Shown in pieces: positions 15,419-23,985 of a stretch of 64,000 nucleotides of DNA. Position 1 is the stretch's first letter, and each line of letters begins with the position of its first letter. The notes beneath the pieces are model-generated. The model searched no databases. It was not told where the DNA came from and was given only the letters and a program-made list of their open reading frames with translations. Source of the DNA: JACVRM01 sp046262315. Its GTDB lineage: Bacteria > Actinomycetota > Thermoleophilia > Gaiellales > Gaiellaceae. A program made the translations under genes and the position numbers. The DNA lies in the NCBI GenBank assembly GCA_046262315.1, contig JBHEMZ010000132.1, positions 15,236-79,235 on the forward strand. The letters are read 5' to 3'.

Positions 15419-16684
15419 GTGGCAGTGCGCGACGCCCACGGCGGCACGCTGATCGCCGGCGGCGGATTCGCCGGCGCTTACGTGGCACGTCTGCTCGGCA
15501 AGCGCGGCGCAACGATCGTCAGTCCCGAGAACTTCATGCTCTACACGCCTCTTCTGCCCGAGGCCGCTTCGGGCACGCTCGAGCCGCGCCACATCGTCGT
15601 CCCGATCCGGCAGATGTGCCCGCATGCGGAGCTGCTACTCGGGCGGGCGACCGCGCTCGACACGGGCCGCCGGGCCGTCACGGTCGAGGGTGAGGCCGGC
15701 GCGTTCGAGATCCGCTACGACGATCTGGTCATCGCGCTCGGGGCCGTTGCCCGGACACTCCCGATCCCCGGACTCGCCGAGCACGGCCTCGGTTTCAAGA
15801 GCCTCGCCGACGCCATCCACCTGCGCAACCACGTCCTCCGCGAGCTCGAGCTCGCCATGGCCCGCCCGGACCTCAATGAGTGGGTCTCACGCCACCTCAC
15901 GTACGTCTTCGTCGGAGCCGGGTACGCGGGCGTCGAGGCGCTCGCCGAGCTCTCCGACCTCGTTCGGGACGCCATGCGCTACTACCCGACGTTGCGCGGG
16001 CTCACGCAGCGCTGGGTGCTTGTCGACGCGGCGCCGAAGATCCTCCCGGAGATCCCGCGCCGCCTCGGCGACTACGCCGCCCAGCTCCTCGGGCGCCGCG
16101 GCGTCGATATCCGCGTCTCCACGACCCTGGAGTCGGTCGAGCAGCACGCCGTCGTCCTCTCGGACGGTGAGCGCATCGAGACGAACACGCTCGTGTGGAC
16201 GGCAGGCGTGCGTGCGCACCCGCAGCTCGCCGGGTGGGGCCTGCCGCTCGACGACCGCGGCCGAGTCGAGATCGACGAAACCTTTCGCGTTGCCGAACTA
16301 GACCGCGTCTGGGCGCTCGGCGACTGCGCGCGCGTCCCCAACCTCGCCACCCCGGACGAGTTCGACCCGCCCACGAGCCAGCACGCGCTCCGCCAGGCCC
16401 GGCGGCTGGCGAAGAACCTCAAGGGTGAGCCGCGACCCTACCGCTACCGGATGCGCGGCCAGGCGGCGACACTGGGGCGCCACAAGGCGATCGCGGACGT
16501 ATTCGGTCTCAAGCTGCGCGGATTTCCCGGCTGGTGGGTGACGCGGACGTACCACCTCTACCAGCTGCCGCTCTTCTCGCGGAAGCTGCGTGTGCTCGTG
16601 GATTGGAGCGTGGGGCTGCTCTTCCGCCGCGACATCGCCGAGCTCGGCATGCTCGGTCATCCGAGGCGACTCGGCGATGAGTGA
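15419..16684 (+). CDS. ndh: Type II NADH dehydrogenase (NDH-2-like FAD oxidoreductase)
   Basis: A 421-aa flavoprotein that probably passes electrons from NADH to menaquinone at the inner membrane surface without pumping protons. FAD site: TLIAGGGFAGAYVARLLGKR near residue 10. NADH site: YVFVGAGYAGVEALAEL. The second FAD motif is VWALGDCARVPN. LIWTAGV-like TLVWTAGVRAHP and the C-terminal region rich in aromatic and basic residues (WWVTRTYHLYQLPLFSRKLR) suit membrane anchoring. The length is typical. The GTG start at 15419 is the only reasonable one. The next gene overlaps by eight bases. Confidence 0.87.
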   Translation: MAVRDAHGGTLIAGGGFAGAYVARLLGKRGATIVSPENFMLYTPLLPEAASGTLEPRHIVVPIRQMCPHAELLLGRATALDTGRRAVTVEGEAGAFEIRYDDLVIALGAVARTLPIPGLAEHGLGFKSLADAIHLRNHVLRELELAMARPDLNEWVSRHLTYVFVGAGYAGVEALAELSDLVRDAMRYYPTLRGLTQRWVLVDAAPKILPEIPRRLGDYAAQLLGRRGVDIRVSTTLESVEQHAVVLSDGERIETNTLVWTAGVRAHPQLAGWGLPLDDRGRVEIDETFRVAELDRVWALGDCARVPNLATPDEFDPPTSQHALRQARRLAKNLKGEPRPYRYRMRGQAATLGRHKAIADVFGLKLRGFPGWWVTRTYHLYQLPLFSRKLRVLVDWSVGLLFRRDIAELGMLGHPRRLGDE

Positions 16685-17453
16685 CGAGGCGCGTCGCGCC
16701 TGGGCGTTCATGCGCCGCGCCGACGCTCGCGGGACCGACGAGCGGCCCTTTGCCTTCGGGACGGCCGTGCTTACACCCGAGCTGCCGAAGCGCTACGACT
16801 CCAACTTCCTCTACGTTGACGAGCTTCGCTCCGGGACGTCGGCCGCGGAGCTTGCGGCCGCGTCCGACCGTGTCTTCAGGGACGCCGGACTCGAGCACCG
16901 CGCGCTCGTCTTCCCTCACGCGCAGGACGGCGAGCGGCTCGCGCCCGCCTTCCCCGGCTGGGACGTGCACCGCAACGTCGTGATGGTGCAACGCCGGCCG
17001 CCCGACGAGCTGCCCGACACCTCCACGGTCGAGGAGCTCGATGAGGCTGCGCTGCGCCCGGCGCGGCGCGCTCAGATCCTCACGTACCCATGGGGCAGCC
17101 CCGACGTCGCCGAGCAGCTGCTCGACGCCCGCACCCTGCTCGCGCGCTGGGTGAGCGTGCGCTGCTTCGCAGTGCACGTCGGTGGCGAGGTAGTGAGCTA
17201 CACCGACCTCTATGCAGAGGGCGACGAGGCGCAGATCGAGGACGTAGCCACGGCGGAAGCGCACCGTGGCCGTGGTTACGCGAAGGCGGTCGTCATACGT
17301 GCCGTCCAGGAGGCGCGCGCCGGCGGCGCTGAGTTCGTCTTCCTCGTGGCGGACGAGGCGGACTGGCCGAAGGAGCTCTACCGACGGCTCGGCTTCGAGA
17401 CGGTCGGACGCTACGTCAAGCTCTACCGGCCTACTTCGGCCCGTTCGGAATGA
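16677..17453 (+). CDS. GNAT-family N-acetyltransferase
   Basis: A 258-aa protein whose C-terminal third is a GNAT domain: CFAVHVGGEVVSYTDLY, then EDVATAEAHRGRGYAKAVVIRAV with the acetyl-CoA-binding R-G-R-G-Y-A motif, and FVFLVADEADWPKELYRRLGFE. The N-terminal part (YDSNFLYVDEL, HRALVFPHAQDGE, HRNVVMVQRRPPD) resembles the first domain of two-domain acetyltransferases. ATG 16677 overlaps the ndh stop region. Substrate is unknown. The 3' end overlaps the convergent NIF3-like gene by 23 bases. Confidence 0.82.
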   Translation: MSDEARRAWAFMRRADARGTDERPFAFGTAVLTPELPKRYDSNFLYVDELRSGTSAAELAAASDRVFRDAGLEHRALVFPHAQDGERLAPAFPGWDVHRNVVMVQRRPPDELPDTSTVEELDEAALRPARRAQILTYPWGSPDVAEQLLDARTLLARWVSVRCFAVHVGGEVVSYTDLYAEGDEAQIEDVATAEAHRGRGYAKAVVIRAVQEARAGGAEFVFLVADEADWPKELYRRLGFETVGRYVKLYRPTSARSE

Positions 17454-18297
17454 ACTCGGCGTCGATTCCCCGCGCGGAGAACCAGCTCACCATCGCGAGC
17501 TGCGGCGGCTTCTCCATGCCGTAGTGCGTTGCGTCGATGAGCGCGACGTCGTACTCATCGGCGAGTCGTCGGAAGCGCCGCAACTCCTCCTGCACCTCAG
17601 GCACACGGCAGTTCGTAGCGGCGTTGCCGGTCACGTACGTCTGACAGCCGCGGTCGAGCGAGGCCTGGAGGATGTCTGCGGTCGCGCCGCCTCCGGCTAC
17701 CACGGCAACCCGGCCCGCTCGTGGCCGCGGGCGCGAGATCACGTGCACCTTGATCTCCGGCCCGAGGTACAAGCGAAGTGCTTCGGCGAGTTGCTCGAGC
17801 GTCACCCTCGAGTCGCCGATTACCGCCGCGCCCTCGGGCAGCGCCTCAGAGATCTGGAAGTAGTCCTCGATGTTCTCCAGCCCGGCCGCACGAGCGCAGA
17901 GAAGGGACGGTGCGATCTCTGGATGCTGATCGAGCGGCGCATGCGCGTTGTAGAACGAGATGCAGCGCTCGCGCATCAGCTCGAAGGTCTCGCGCGCAAG
18001 CGGCAAGAAGCCGGGCTCATCGGCGTAGTCGAGCGGGTGCTCGGAGAAGAGGAACGTGCCGGGCTCGAGCCGCGCCACCACCTCGTCCCCCGGGAAGACG
18101 CAGGTCGCGGCGCGCGCGACCTCGTCGACGCCGCGCACCATCAGCCCGTTCCAGCGCTCCTCATAGCCGGGCTCCGCGTACTCGCGCCAGTACGGCGTCG
18201 CGTAAACATTCGCGAAGAGCCGCGACCAATCGTCGTCGTCCACGAGCGGGATGCGGAAATACCCGTCGAGCTCGGCAACGAGATCGGCGAGTCTCAC
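17431..18297 (-). CDS. NIF3-like dinuclear metal-centre protein
   Basis: This 288-aa protein resembles the NIF3/DUF34 family: FLFSEHPLDYADEPGFLPL, ISFYNAHAPLDQHPEIAPS, VAVVAGGGATADILQASLDRG, TYVTGNAATN and VALIDATHYGMEKPPQ fit the His/Asp/Glu ligand pattern around two metals. Family members have been linked to GTP cyclohydrolase-like and other hydrolase activities, without a settled role. GTG 18297 overlaps the stop of the upstream gene (GTGA). Some ligands differ from the E. coli YbgI pattern, so this may be a divergent subfamily. Confidence 0.65.
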   Translation of the reverse strand: MRLADLVAELDGYFRIPLVDDDDWSRLFANVYATPYWREYAEPGYEERWNGLMVRGVDEVARAATCVFPGDEVVARLEPGTFLFSEHPLDYADEPGFLPLARETFELMRERCISFYNAHAPLDQHPEIAPSLLCARAAGLENIEDYFQISEALPEGAAVIGDSRVTLEQLAEALRLYLGPEIKVHVISRPRPRAGRVAVVAGGGATADILQASLDRGCQTYVTGNAATNCRVPEVQEELRRFRRLADEYDVALIDATHYGMEKPPQLAMVSWFSARGIDAEFIPNGPK

Positions 18298-18941
18298 GTC
18301 CGCTCGTCGATGGTGCGCGGCCGCTCGCGGCGGTCGTACGGTCCCTGGTATCGCATCCCGCCACGGGGCGAGACCACGTACACGCCGGGGCGCCGGTGAA
18401 CCTTTCCGCAGGCGCCCTCGGGGAGGGCCACCCGAGCGTCCCCGGCCGGCGTCCAGCCGAGGGCGATCGACTGCGGCGCGTCTTGCCAGCGCCGCTGTCC
18501 GGTGACTGCGCGCGGGTGGCCTCCGCGCGCGTCGACGAAGAACGCGATCGGCACCTTGCACTCGGCCGGCCACTGAGCGAGCAGCGTGCGGCCGTTCGGC
18601 GAGAGTCGAGCCCAGCTCCAGTGGCCGACCACCACGCCCCTGTGCGACGTTCCGGCCGGCTCCGCGACCGGCAGGATCCGCCAGGAGTCGCCCGTTTCGA
18701 CGTAGAACGCGCCCGGGTCACCGACGGCGGGCGTCCGGCACAGGTGGATGCTCCCGCGCGCCCGTCGGCCTGCAGCGAGGCAGGTGCGCGAGGGATCGCG
18801 GCTCGAAGACGCAGAAGCGCGCTTCACCACCTGGCCTTCGACCTCGGATGCTGACTCGGTCCCGATCGCGAAGAGGGCACACGCGGCGATTCCACCCAGC
18901 ACGAAGACCGCGAGCGCGACGGCGAGGACCTTGGTCGTCAC
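18294..18941 (-). CDS. Hypothetical membrane-anchored exported protein
   Basis: I do not recognise this 215-aa protein. It starts with one hydrophobic anchor (KVLAVALAVFVLGGIAACALFAI), consistent with a signal anchor or signal peptide. The exported part has repeated short strands such as HWSWARLSPNGRTLLAQWP and SIALGWTPAGDARVALPEG that resemble blades of TolB-like propellers, and four cysteines (CLA, HLCR, ECK, EGACG) that might pair as disulfides. It overlaps the NIF3-like gene by four bases, so the two are probably co-expressed. Confidence 0.6.
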   Translation of the reverse strand: MTTKVLAVALAVFVLGGIAACALFAIGTESASEVEGQVVKRASASSSRDPSRTCLAAGRRARGSIHLCRTPAVGDPGAFYVETGDSWRILPVAEPAGTSHRGVVVGHWSWARLSPNGRTLLAQWPAECKVPIAFFVDARGGHPRAVTGQRRWQDAPQSIALGWTPAGDARVALPEGACGKVHRRPGVYVVSPRGGMRYQGPYDRRERPRTIDERT

Positions 18942-18974
18942 TGCAGCGATTATGCGGCGCTCCGCCGCTTCACG

Positions 18975-21299
18975 CTACGCCTTGAGCGCTCGCAGGGCCC
19001 GATCGAGCCGCTGCGGCGTCTTCAGCACGCCCTCGAAGAGGTCGCCGTGCTGCCCGACGCGTGGGAGCACCGCATCCATCGTGAACGACGCCGGGTCGAG
19101 CCGCTCGTCCACTTCCTCCCAGCGCAGCGGGGTCGACACCGGTGCCCCCTCTCGCGGCCGCACCGAGTACGGGTAGGCGATCGTCTTGCCCTCGCCGTTC
19201 TGGTTCGAGTCGATCAACACGCCGCGCCGCTTCGACTTCGACCACTCGTTCGTCACGAGCCCGCGATGCGTCCGTGCCAGCGCCCGCGCCACGATCTCCG
19301 CGAACATGCGCGTGTCCTCGTACGTGTAGCGACGCGCGACGGGGATGAGCACGTGGATACCGTCCGAGCCCGAGGTCTTCACGAAGCATTCGAGGTCGAG
19401 GACGTCCATCACCTGCTTGACGAGAAGCGCCACCTCAACCGTCTCGCGGAAGCCGACGTCCGGCGAGGGATCGAGGTCGAAGAGCACGAAGTCGGGACGG
19501 TCGGGCTTGTCGATCCGCGAGTACCAGGCGTTGAGGTCGATGCACCCCATGTTCACCATCCAGAGCAGCGCGAGCTCGTCGTTGACGAGTGGCGCCTGGA
19601 TCGATCGCGTGCGCCGCGGACGCTCACGGGTCGTGGCCATGACCGGCACGGTCTTGATCCACTCGGGCATCCCTTTCGGCGCATCTTTCTGGAAGAAGAA
19701 CTGGCCCTGCCAGCCGTCCGGGTAGCGCTTCATCGTGAACGGCCGGTCGCGCAGATGCGGGAGCGCGGCGGGAGCGACGGCCCGGTAGTACGCGAGCAGC
19801 TCGCCCTTCGTGATCCCCTCGTCGGGCCAGAAGACCTTGTCCAGGTTCGACAGCTTGAGCACTCGGTTCCCCTTGCGGATCTCCTCGTCGATCGGGAGCT
19901 CCTGGCGGACCTCGCGCGGCGACTTGTCCTCGCGCAGGCCCTTGTAGGACGGCTGGCGCAGATGGCCATCGTGCGTCCACTCGCTGAACTCGACCTCGGC
20001 GACGAGGCGCGGCTCGACCCAGATGACGTCGCCCTTGCGAACGCGGGGCATCTTGGGCTGGACGGCGAACGGCGGATCCGGGCGCTCGAGGGGCTTCAGC
20101 AGCCCCAGCAAGCGGTCGATCTCCGTGTCGTTGAAGCCCGTGCCGACGTTGCCGACGAAGTGCAGCTCGCCGCCGCGGTAGACGCCGAGCACGAGCGACC
20201 CGAACACGGAGGAGCGACGCCCCTGACCTTTCGTGTAGCCGCAGACGACGAACTCCTGGCGGCCGTGGGTCTTGATCTTCAGCCAATCGTGAGAGCGTTT
20301 GCCCGGCACGTAGCGGGAGTCGGCGCGCTTGGCGACAATGCCCTCGAGCCCCTGAGCGCCGACGGCCTGAAGCAGGCCTTCGCCATCGTCGAAGGTCTCC
20401 GACAGCTTGATCACTGCGTTCCGACGGTCGAGCAGCGGCTCGAGCAGGCGGCGGCGCTCGTTGAACGACAGGTCGATCACGGATCGTCCCTCGAGTTCGA
20501 GCAAGTCGAAGACGTAGAAGGCGATGGGCGTCCCCGATTTACCCTGCTGCATGGCCGAGAAGCTGGCGCGGCCCTGTTCGTCGAGCGCACAGACCTCGCC
20601 GTCTAGTACGCAATCCGGCGTGCGGAGCGCGCGCGGCAGCTCCCTGGCAACCCGCTCGAAGCGCGCGGTGAGGTCGTTGCCGCGGCGGCTGCGCAGGGTG
20701 GCGCCCTGGCCTGCAACAAGGGTCGCCAGGGCGCGATAGCCGTCGAACTTGACCTCGAAGAGCCAGTCGCCCCGCTGGGGCACGTCCGCGGCGAGCGTGG
20801 CGAACATGGGAACGTACTCGGTGCGGACGGCCTCCTGCCCGTCCCGCTTGCGGATCAGCAGCCAGTTCTTCGGGTCGCCGTCGAGCTTGGCCGGCACCAC
20901 CGCCCACGTCCCCTCGAGACGGGCGCCGTGCAGGCGCACCGTCAGCCCTCCGTCACGCTTCTCTTCGACGAGCTCGTACGTGCCGTGATCCCAGATCTCG
21001 ACTGTGCCCGCACCGTACTGGCCTTTCGGAATCTCTCCCTCGAAGGTCGCGTATTCGATCGGGTGGTCCTCCACGTGGACGGCGAGCGCGCGGCCGCCCG
21101 GCTCGAGTGGGATGCCCTTCGGCACCGCCCAGCTGACGAGTGCGCCGCTTCGCTCGAGCCGGAAGTCGTAGTGCAGGCGCCGAGCGTCGTGGCGCTGCAC
21201 CACGAAGATCGGCTGCCGCCGGCTCCGTCGGCGGCTAGGGGGGAAGGGCTCAGGGGTGGCTCCCGCCGAGCGCTTTCGGTGATATTCGTGCAGACTCAA
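18975..21299 (-). CDS. ligD: ATP-dependent DNA ligase D, order phosphoesterase-ligase-polymerase
   Basis: A 774-aa non-homologous end-joining enzyme. The N-terminal 3'-phosphoesterase domain shows FVVQRHDARRLHYDFRLE and HVEDHPIEYATFEGEIPKGQYG. The ligase domain has the nucleotidyl lysine in FEVKFDGYRALATL, DGEVCALDE, EGIVAKRADSRYVPGKR and DWLKIKTH. The C-terminal archaeo-eukaryotic primase-like polymerase has FVLFDLDPSP (metal Asp pair), TSGSDGIHVLIPV and IAYPYSVRPREGAPVSTPL. This order is the Pseudomonas-type arrangement; mycobacterial LigD has the polymerase first. No ku gene is nearby. The start is TTG 21299, and an exact DnaA box lies 53 bases upstream. Confidence 0.94.
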   Translation of the reverse strand: MSLHEYHRKRSAGATPEPFPPSRRRSRRQPIFVVQRHDARRLHYDFRLERSGALVSWAVPKGIPLEPGGRALAVHVEDHPIEYATFEGEIPKGQYGAGTVEIWDHGTYELVEEKRDGGLTVRLHGARLEGTWAVVPAKLDGDPKNWLLIRKRDGQEAVRTEYVPMFATLAADVPQRGDWLFEVKFDGYRALATLVAGQGATLRSRRGNDLTARFERVARELPRALRTPDCVLDGEVCALDEQGRASFSAMQQGKSGTPIAFYVFDLLELEGRSVIDLSFNERRRLLEPLLDRRNAVIKLSETFDDGEGLLQAVGAQGLEGIVAKRADSRYVPGKRSHDWLKIKTHGRQEFVVCGYTKGQGRRSSVFGSLVLGVYRGGELHFVGNVGTGFNDTEIDRLLGLLKPLERPDPPFAVQPKMPRVRKGDVIWVEPRLVAEVEFSEWTHDGHLRQPSYKGLREDKSPREVRQELPIDEEIRKGNRVLKLSNLDKVFWPDEGITKGELLAYYRAVAPAALPHLRDRPFTMKRYPDGWQGQFFFQKDAPKGMPEWIKTVPVMATTRERPRRTRSIQAPLVNDELALLWMVNMGCIDLNAWYSRIDKPDRPDFVLFDLDPSPDVGFRETVEVALLVKQVMDVLDLECFVKTSGSDGIHVLIPVARRYTYEDTRMFAEIVARALARTHRGLVTNEWSKSKRRGVLIDSNQNGEGKTIAYPYSVRPREGAPVSTPLRWEEVDERLDPASFTMDAVLPRVGQHGDLFEGVLKTPQRLDRALRALKA

Positions 21300-21351
21300 G
21301 CAGTTTTCCTAGGATTCGGCACTGCCGGCCGGGGGATAAGGCTGTGGACGG

Positions 21352-21360
21352 TGTGGATAA
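21352..21360 (-). promoter_or_regulatory. Consensus DnaA box upstream of ligD
   Basis: TGTGGATAA on the plus strand is the exact reverse complement of the consensus DnaA box TTATCCACA. A weaker box, TGTGGACGG, starts at 21343, nine bases before it. They sit in the 75-bp gap between ligD and accA, about 26 kb from dnaA. A regulatory or DnaA-titration role is inference. Confidence 0.6.
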
Positions 21361-21374
21361 CTTCCTCGGGCTTT

Positions 21375-22352
21375 TCAGGCGCGGGGAGCGTCGATCACGG
21401 TCGCGGCGGCTGCCAGCTCCTCCGTGAAGACGCCCATGCGGCGGAACCGCCGGCGCCGTGCCCGCCGAAGCTCGTCTCCGGAGACTCCCTCTAGCTCGCC
21501 GAGGGCGGCGGAAAGCGCTTCGGCGAGCAGGCGGGCCGCTTCGTCGTGGTCGGTCTGCGCACCGCCCTCCGGCTCGGAAACGATCGCGTCGATCACGCCG
21601 AGCTCGAGGCAGTGAACGGCGTCGGGACGCAGGGCCGCAGCTGCCTTGCGCGCCTCACCCGCGTCACGCCAGAGGATGGCCGCGCAACCCTCGGGCGTGA
21701 TCACTGTGTAGAGCGCATTCTCCTGCATCAGCACGCGGTCTGCGAGCGCGAGCGCGATCGCGCCGCCGGAGCCGCCCTCGCCGATGATGCAGCTCACGAC
21801 GGGAACGCCGACGCGCGCGAGGAGCGCCTGCGAGCCCGCGATCGCGCCGCCCTGGCCGTGCTGCTCGGCCGCGACGCCGGGGTACGCGCCGGGCGTGTCT
21901 ACGAGGCAGATGAGCGGAAAGCCGTGCCGGCCGGCCAGCGTCATCGCCCGCATCGCCTTCCGGTATCCCTCGGGATACGGCATGCCGAAGTTGCGCTCGA
22001 CTCGCTCCGCGGCGTCCCGTCCCTTCTGCTGGCCAAGGAGCACGACCGTGCGCCCGTCGAAGCGGGCGAGCCCGGCCACGACCGCCTGATCGTCGGCTCG
22101 AGCCCGGTCGCCGCGCAGCTCGACGAAATCCTCGCAGATTCTGTCGACGTAGTCGAGCGTGTACGGCCGCTGCTCATGCCGCGCGAGCTCCACGGTACGC
22201 CAGGCCTCCTCGTCGGTCGGCCGCGTGGCGATGCGGTCGAGCTGCCGCTGGAGCCGGGCAAGCTCGCCGGAGAGCCGCGTGCCCCCGAGTAGCCGCAGCG
22301 AGCGCAGGCGGCTCAGCCGCTCGCGCAGGCGGATCTCATCCTCAGCGGCCAT
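21375..22352 (-). CDS. accA: Acetyl-CoA carboxylase carboxyltransferase subunit alpha
   Basis: A 325-aa alpha subunit that, with AccD, moves the carboxyl group from carboxybiotin to acetyl-CoA, giving malonyl-CoA for fatty-acid synthesis. Visible motifs: PYTLDYVDRICEDFVELRGDR, VVLLGQQKGRD, RNFGMPYPEGYRKAMR, FPLICLVDTPGAYPGVAAEQHGQG and IGEGGSGGAIALALADRVLMQENALYTVITPEGCAAILW, all typical of AccA. The ATG at 22352 overlaps the accD stop by 11 bases. The separate AccA/AccD pair is the E. coli-type enzyme rather than the fused actinobacterial acyl-CoA carboxylase. Confidence 0.95.
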   Translation of the reverse strand: MAAEDEIRLRERLSRLRSLRLLGGTRLSGELARLQRQLDRIATRPTDEEAWRTVELARHEQRPYTLDYVDRICEDFVELRGDRARADDQAVVAGLARFDGRTVVLLGQQKGRDAAERVERNFGMPYPEGYRKAMRAMTLAGRHGFPLICLVDTPGAYPGVAAEQHGQGGAIAGSQALLARVGVPVVSCIIGEGGSGGAIALALADRVLMQENALYTVITPEGCAAILWRDAGEARKAAAALRPDAVHCLELGVIDAIVSEPEGGAQTDHDEAARLLAEALSAALGELEGVSGDELRRARRRRFRRMGVFTEELAAAATVIDAPRA

Positions 22353-23184
22353 TCGAGAACAGCCCGAGCACGCGGGTTACGTAGTCGCGGAGCTCGGGCC
22401 GCGGGACGATCGCGTCGAGGTGGCCGTAGCGGATGTTGGACTCGGCAAGGCCGAAATCGTCGGGCAGCTTCTCCTTCGTCGTCTGCTGGACGACGCGCGG
22501 ACCCGTGAAGGCGAGCAGCGCGCCGGGCTCGGCCACGGTCACGTCGCCGAGCGTGGCGAAGCTGGCAAGCACGCCGGCCGTCGTGGGGTGTGCCATGACC
22601 GTCACGAGCGCGCCACCGGCATCGTGGAGATCGGCCACCGCGCACACCGTCTTCGGCAGTTGCATCAGCGACAGGATGCCCTCCTGCATGCGCGCGCCGC
22701 CCGAGGCCGTGACGGCAATGACCGGAACGCCTCGCTCGGCGGCGCTCTCGCACGCGCGCGTGAACTTCTCGCCCACGACGCTGCCCATCGAGCCGCCCAT
22801 GAAGGCGAAGTCCATCACCGCCATCTCGCAGGCCCGCCCGCCGACCACACCGCGGCCGATCACCATCGCGTCGCCGAGCCCCGTAGCGAGCTCGGCCTCG
22901 GCAAGACGCTCCGTGTACGGGCGCAGGTCGAAGAAGTCGAGCGGGTCGCGCGAGCGCAGCTCGGCCGCCTCTTCGGCGAAGCTGCCCTCGTCGACGAGTT
23001 GCTCGATGCGGGCGCGGGCCCGGACGGGAAAGTGGTGCCCGCACTGCGGGCAGACACGAAGCTGGGCGTCAAGCTCGTCGTCACGGTAGTGGGAGCCGCA
23101 CGAGGGGCACGTGTTCGGATGCTTCTTGCTTTCGTCGGGCTCCGGCGCGTGCCTGTGCTCGATCGAGACGTCGATCCGGGCCAA
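22342..23184 (-). CDS. accD: Acetyl-CoA carboxylase carboxyltransferase subunit beta
   Basis: A 280-aa beta subunit with the N-terminal zinc ribbon NTCPSCGSHYRDDELDAQ then VCPQCGHHF (four cysteines near residues 26-48). The crotonase-like core has DPLDFFDLRPYTERL, VMDFAFMGGSMGSVVGEKF, ASGGARMQEGILSLMQ, VMAHPTTAGVLASFA and AFTGPRVVQQT. Length is typical. ATG 23184 starts the accDA pair. The arginase-family gene ends 27 bases upstream in the same direction, so these genes may share a transcript. Confidence 0.95.
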   Translation of the reverse strand: MARIDVSIEHRHAPEPDESKKHPNTCPSCGSHYRDDELDAQLRVCPQCGHHFPVRARARIEQLVDEGSFAEEAAELRSRDPLDFFDLRPYTERLAEAELATGLGDAMVIGRGVVGGRACEMAVMDFAFMGGSMGSVVGEKFTRACESAAERGVPVIAVTASGGARMQEGILSLMQLPKTVCAVADLHDAGGALVTVMAHPTTAGVLASFATLGDVTVAEPGALLAFTGPRVVQQTTKEKLPDDFGLAESNIRYGHLDAIVPRPELRDYVTRVLGLFSNGR

Positions 23185-23210
23185 GGGCTTCGGAGTTTAC
23201 GCACGGCGAG

Positions 23211-23985
23211 TCATAGACCGAGCGCGGCCGCGAGCCGGGTGACGGGCTCGACGTTTCGGGGATCGGGCAGAAGACCCGAGAAGCCCGCGCCCACCAGGCA
23301 CCGCCGCGGTCGTGTCTCGCAGCAACCGCTCCGCGTCCTCGAGTAGCAAGCCGCCCGGCTCGGGCATGAACGGGACCACCTCGCATGCCTCTAGCCCGTC
23401 GCAGTCGATCGCGACGTAGACAGCTTCGGATCCGGCGAGCGCCTTGGACAGACGGTCCGCTCCCAGGTGGAGGCCCGACCGCTCGATGAACTCCTCCTCC
23501 GGTGGGTCGAGCCGGCGCGTGCCGACCAGGGCTACGTCCTCGGCTCGCACCGTGCCGCCGTCGACCAGCATCCGCAGCGGCATGCCCCAGACGTTGCCGG
23601 AGGGCGACGTCTCAGGCGTGTTGAGGTCTCCGTGTGCGTCGATCCAGACGACGGCGACGCGGCCGTGCCTCGCGACCAGGCCCTCGACGGCGCCAACGTG
23701 CACGCAGCAGCAGCCGCCGAGCACGAGCGGGCGCTCCGGTAGCTGTGCAGCCAGGGCGAGCGACTGCTCGGGGAGCGCAGACTCGTCGACGACCGCCGTC
23801 TCGGGATAGGGGAGCGGCAGCGATGCGGCCTCTGCCATCGCCTCCCCGCCTGTGCCCCAGGCCCGCGGCACGCGTACGAGACCCGCGCCGAACACGCGCC
23901 CGCACGCGTGGCACTCGTACTCAGGCCCGAGTGCGACCGCCGTCAGCGTGTGGCAGTCTGGACAGCGCGCGCGAAGCCCGCTCAG
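23211..23985 (-). CDS. Arginase-family protein with N-terminal zinc ribbon; CTG start and one late frameshift
   Basis: The protein starts with a zinc ribbon (RARCPDCHTLTAV then EYECHACGRVF), followed by a ureohydrolase domain. Metal motifs are VVWIDAHGDLNTPETSPSGN and VYVAIDCDGLEACEV, ending in MPEPGGLLL. The first motif, normally GGDHS, is PLVLGGCCCVHVGA, so the usual His ligand is Cys. The C-terminus changes frame near 23293; the second frame reads GAGFSGLLPDPRNVEPVT and stops at 23211. No ATG, GTG or TTG lies between the previous gene's stop and the zinc ribbon; CTG at 23985 overlaps that stop as CTGA with GGGAG eight bases upstream. ATG 24036 would overlap the GNAT gene by 55 bases. Substrate is unknown. 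Confidence 0.7.

Noticed and set aside
19047..20606. Long plus-strand open frame antisense to ligD
   Set aside because: Rich in Leu/Arg/Val/Asp without recognisable domains, fully explained as the complement of the ligD coding frame.
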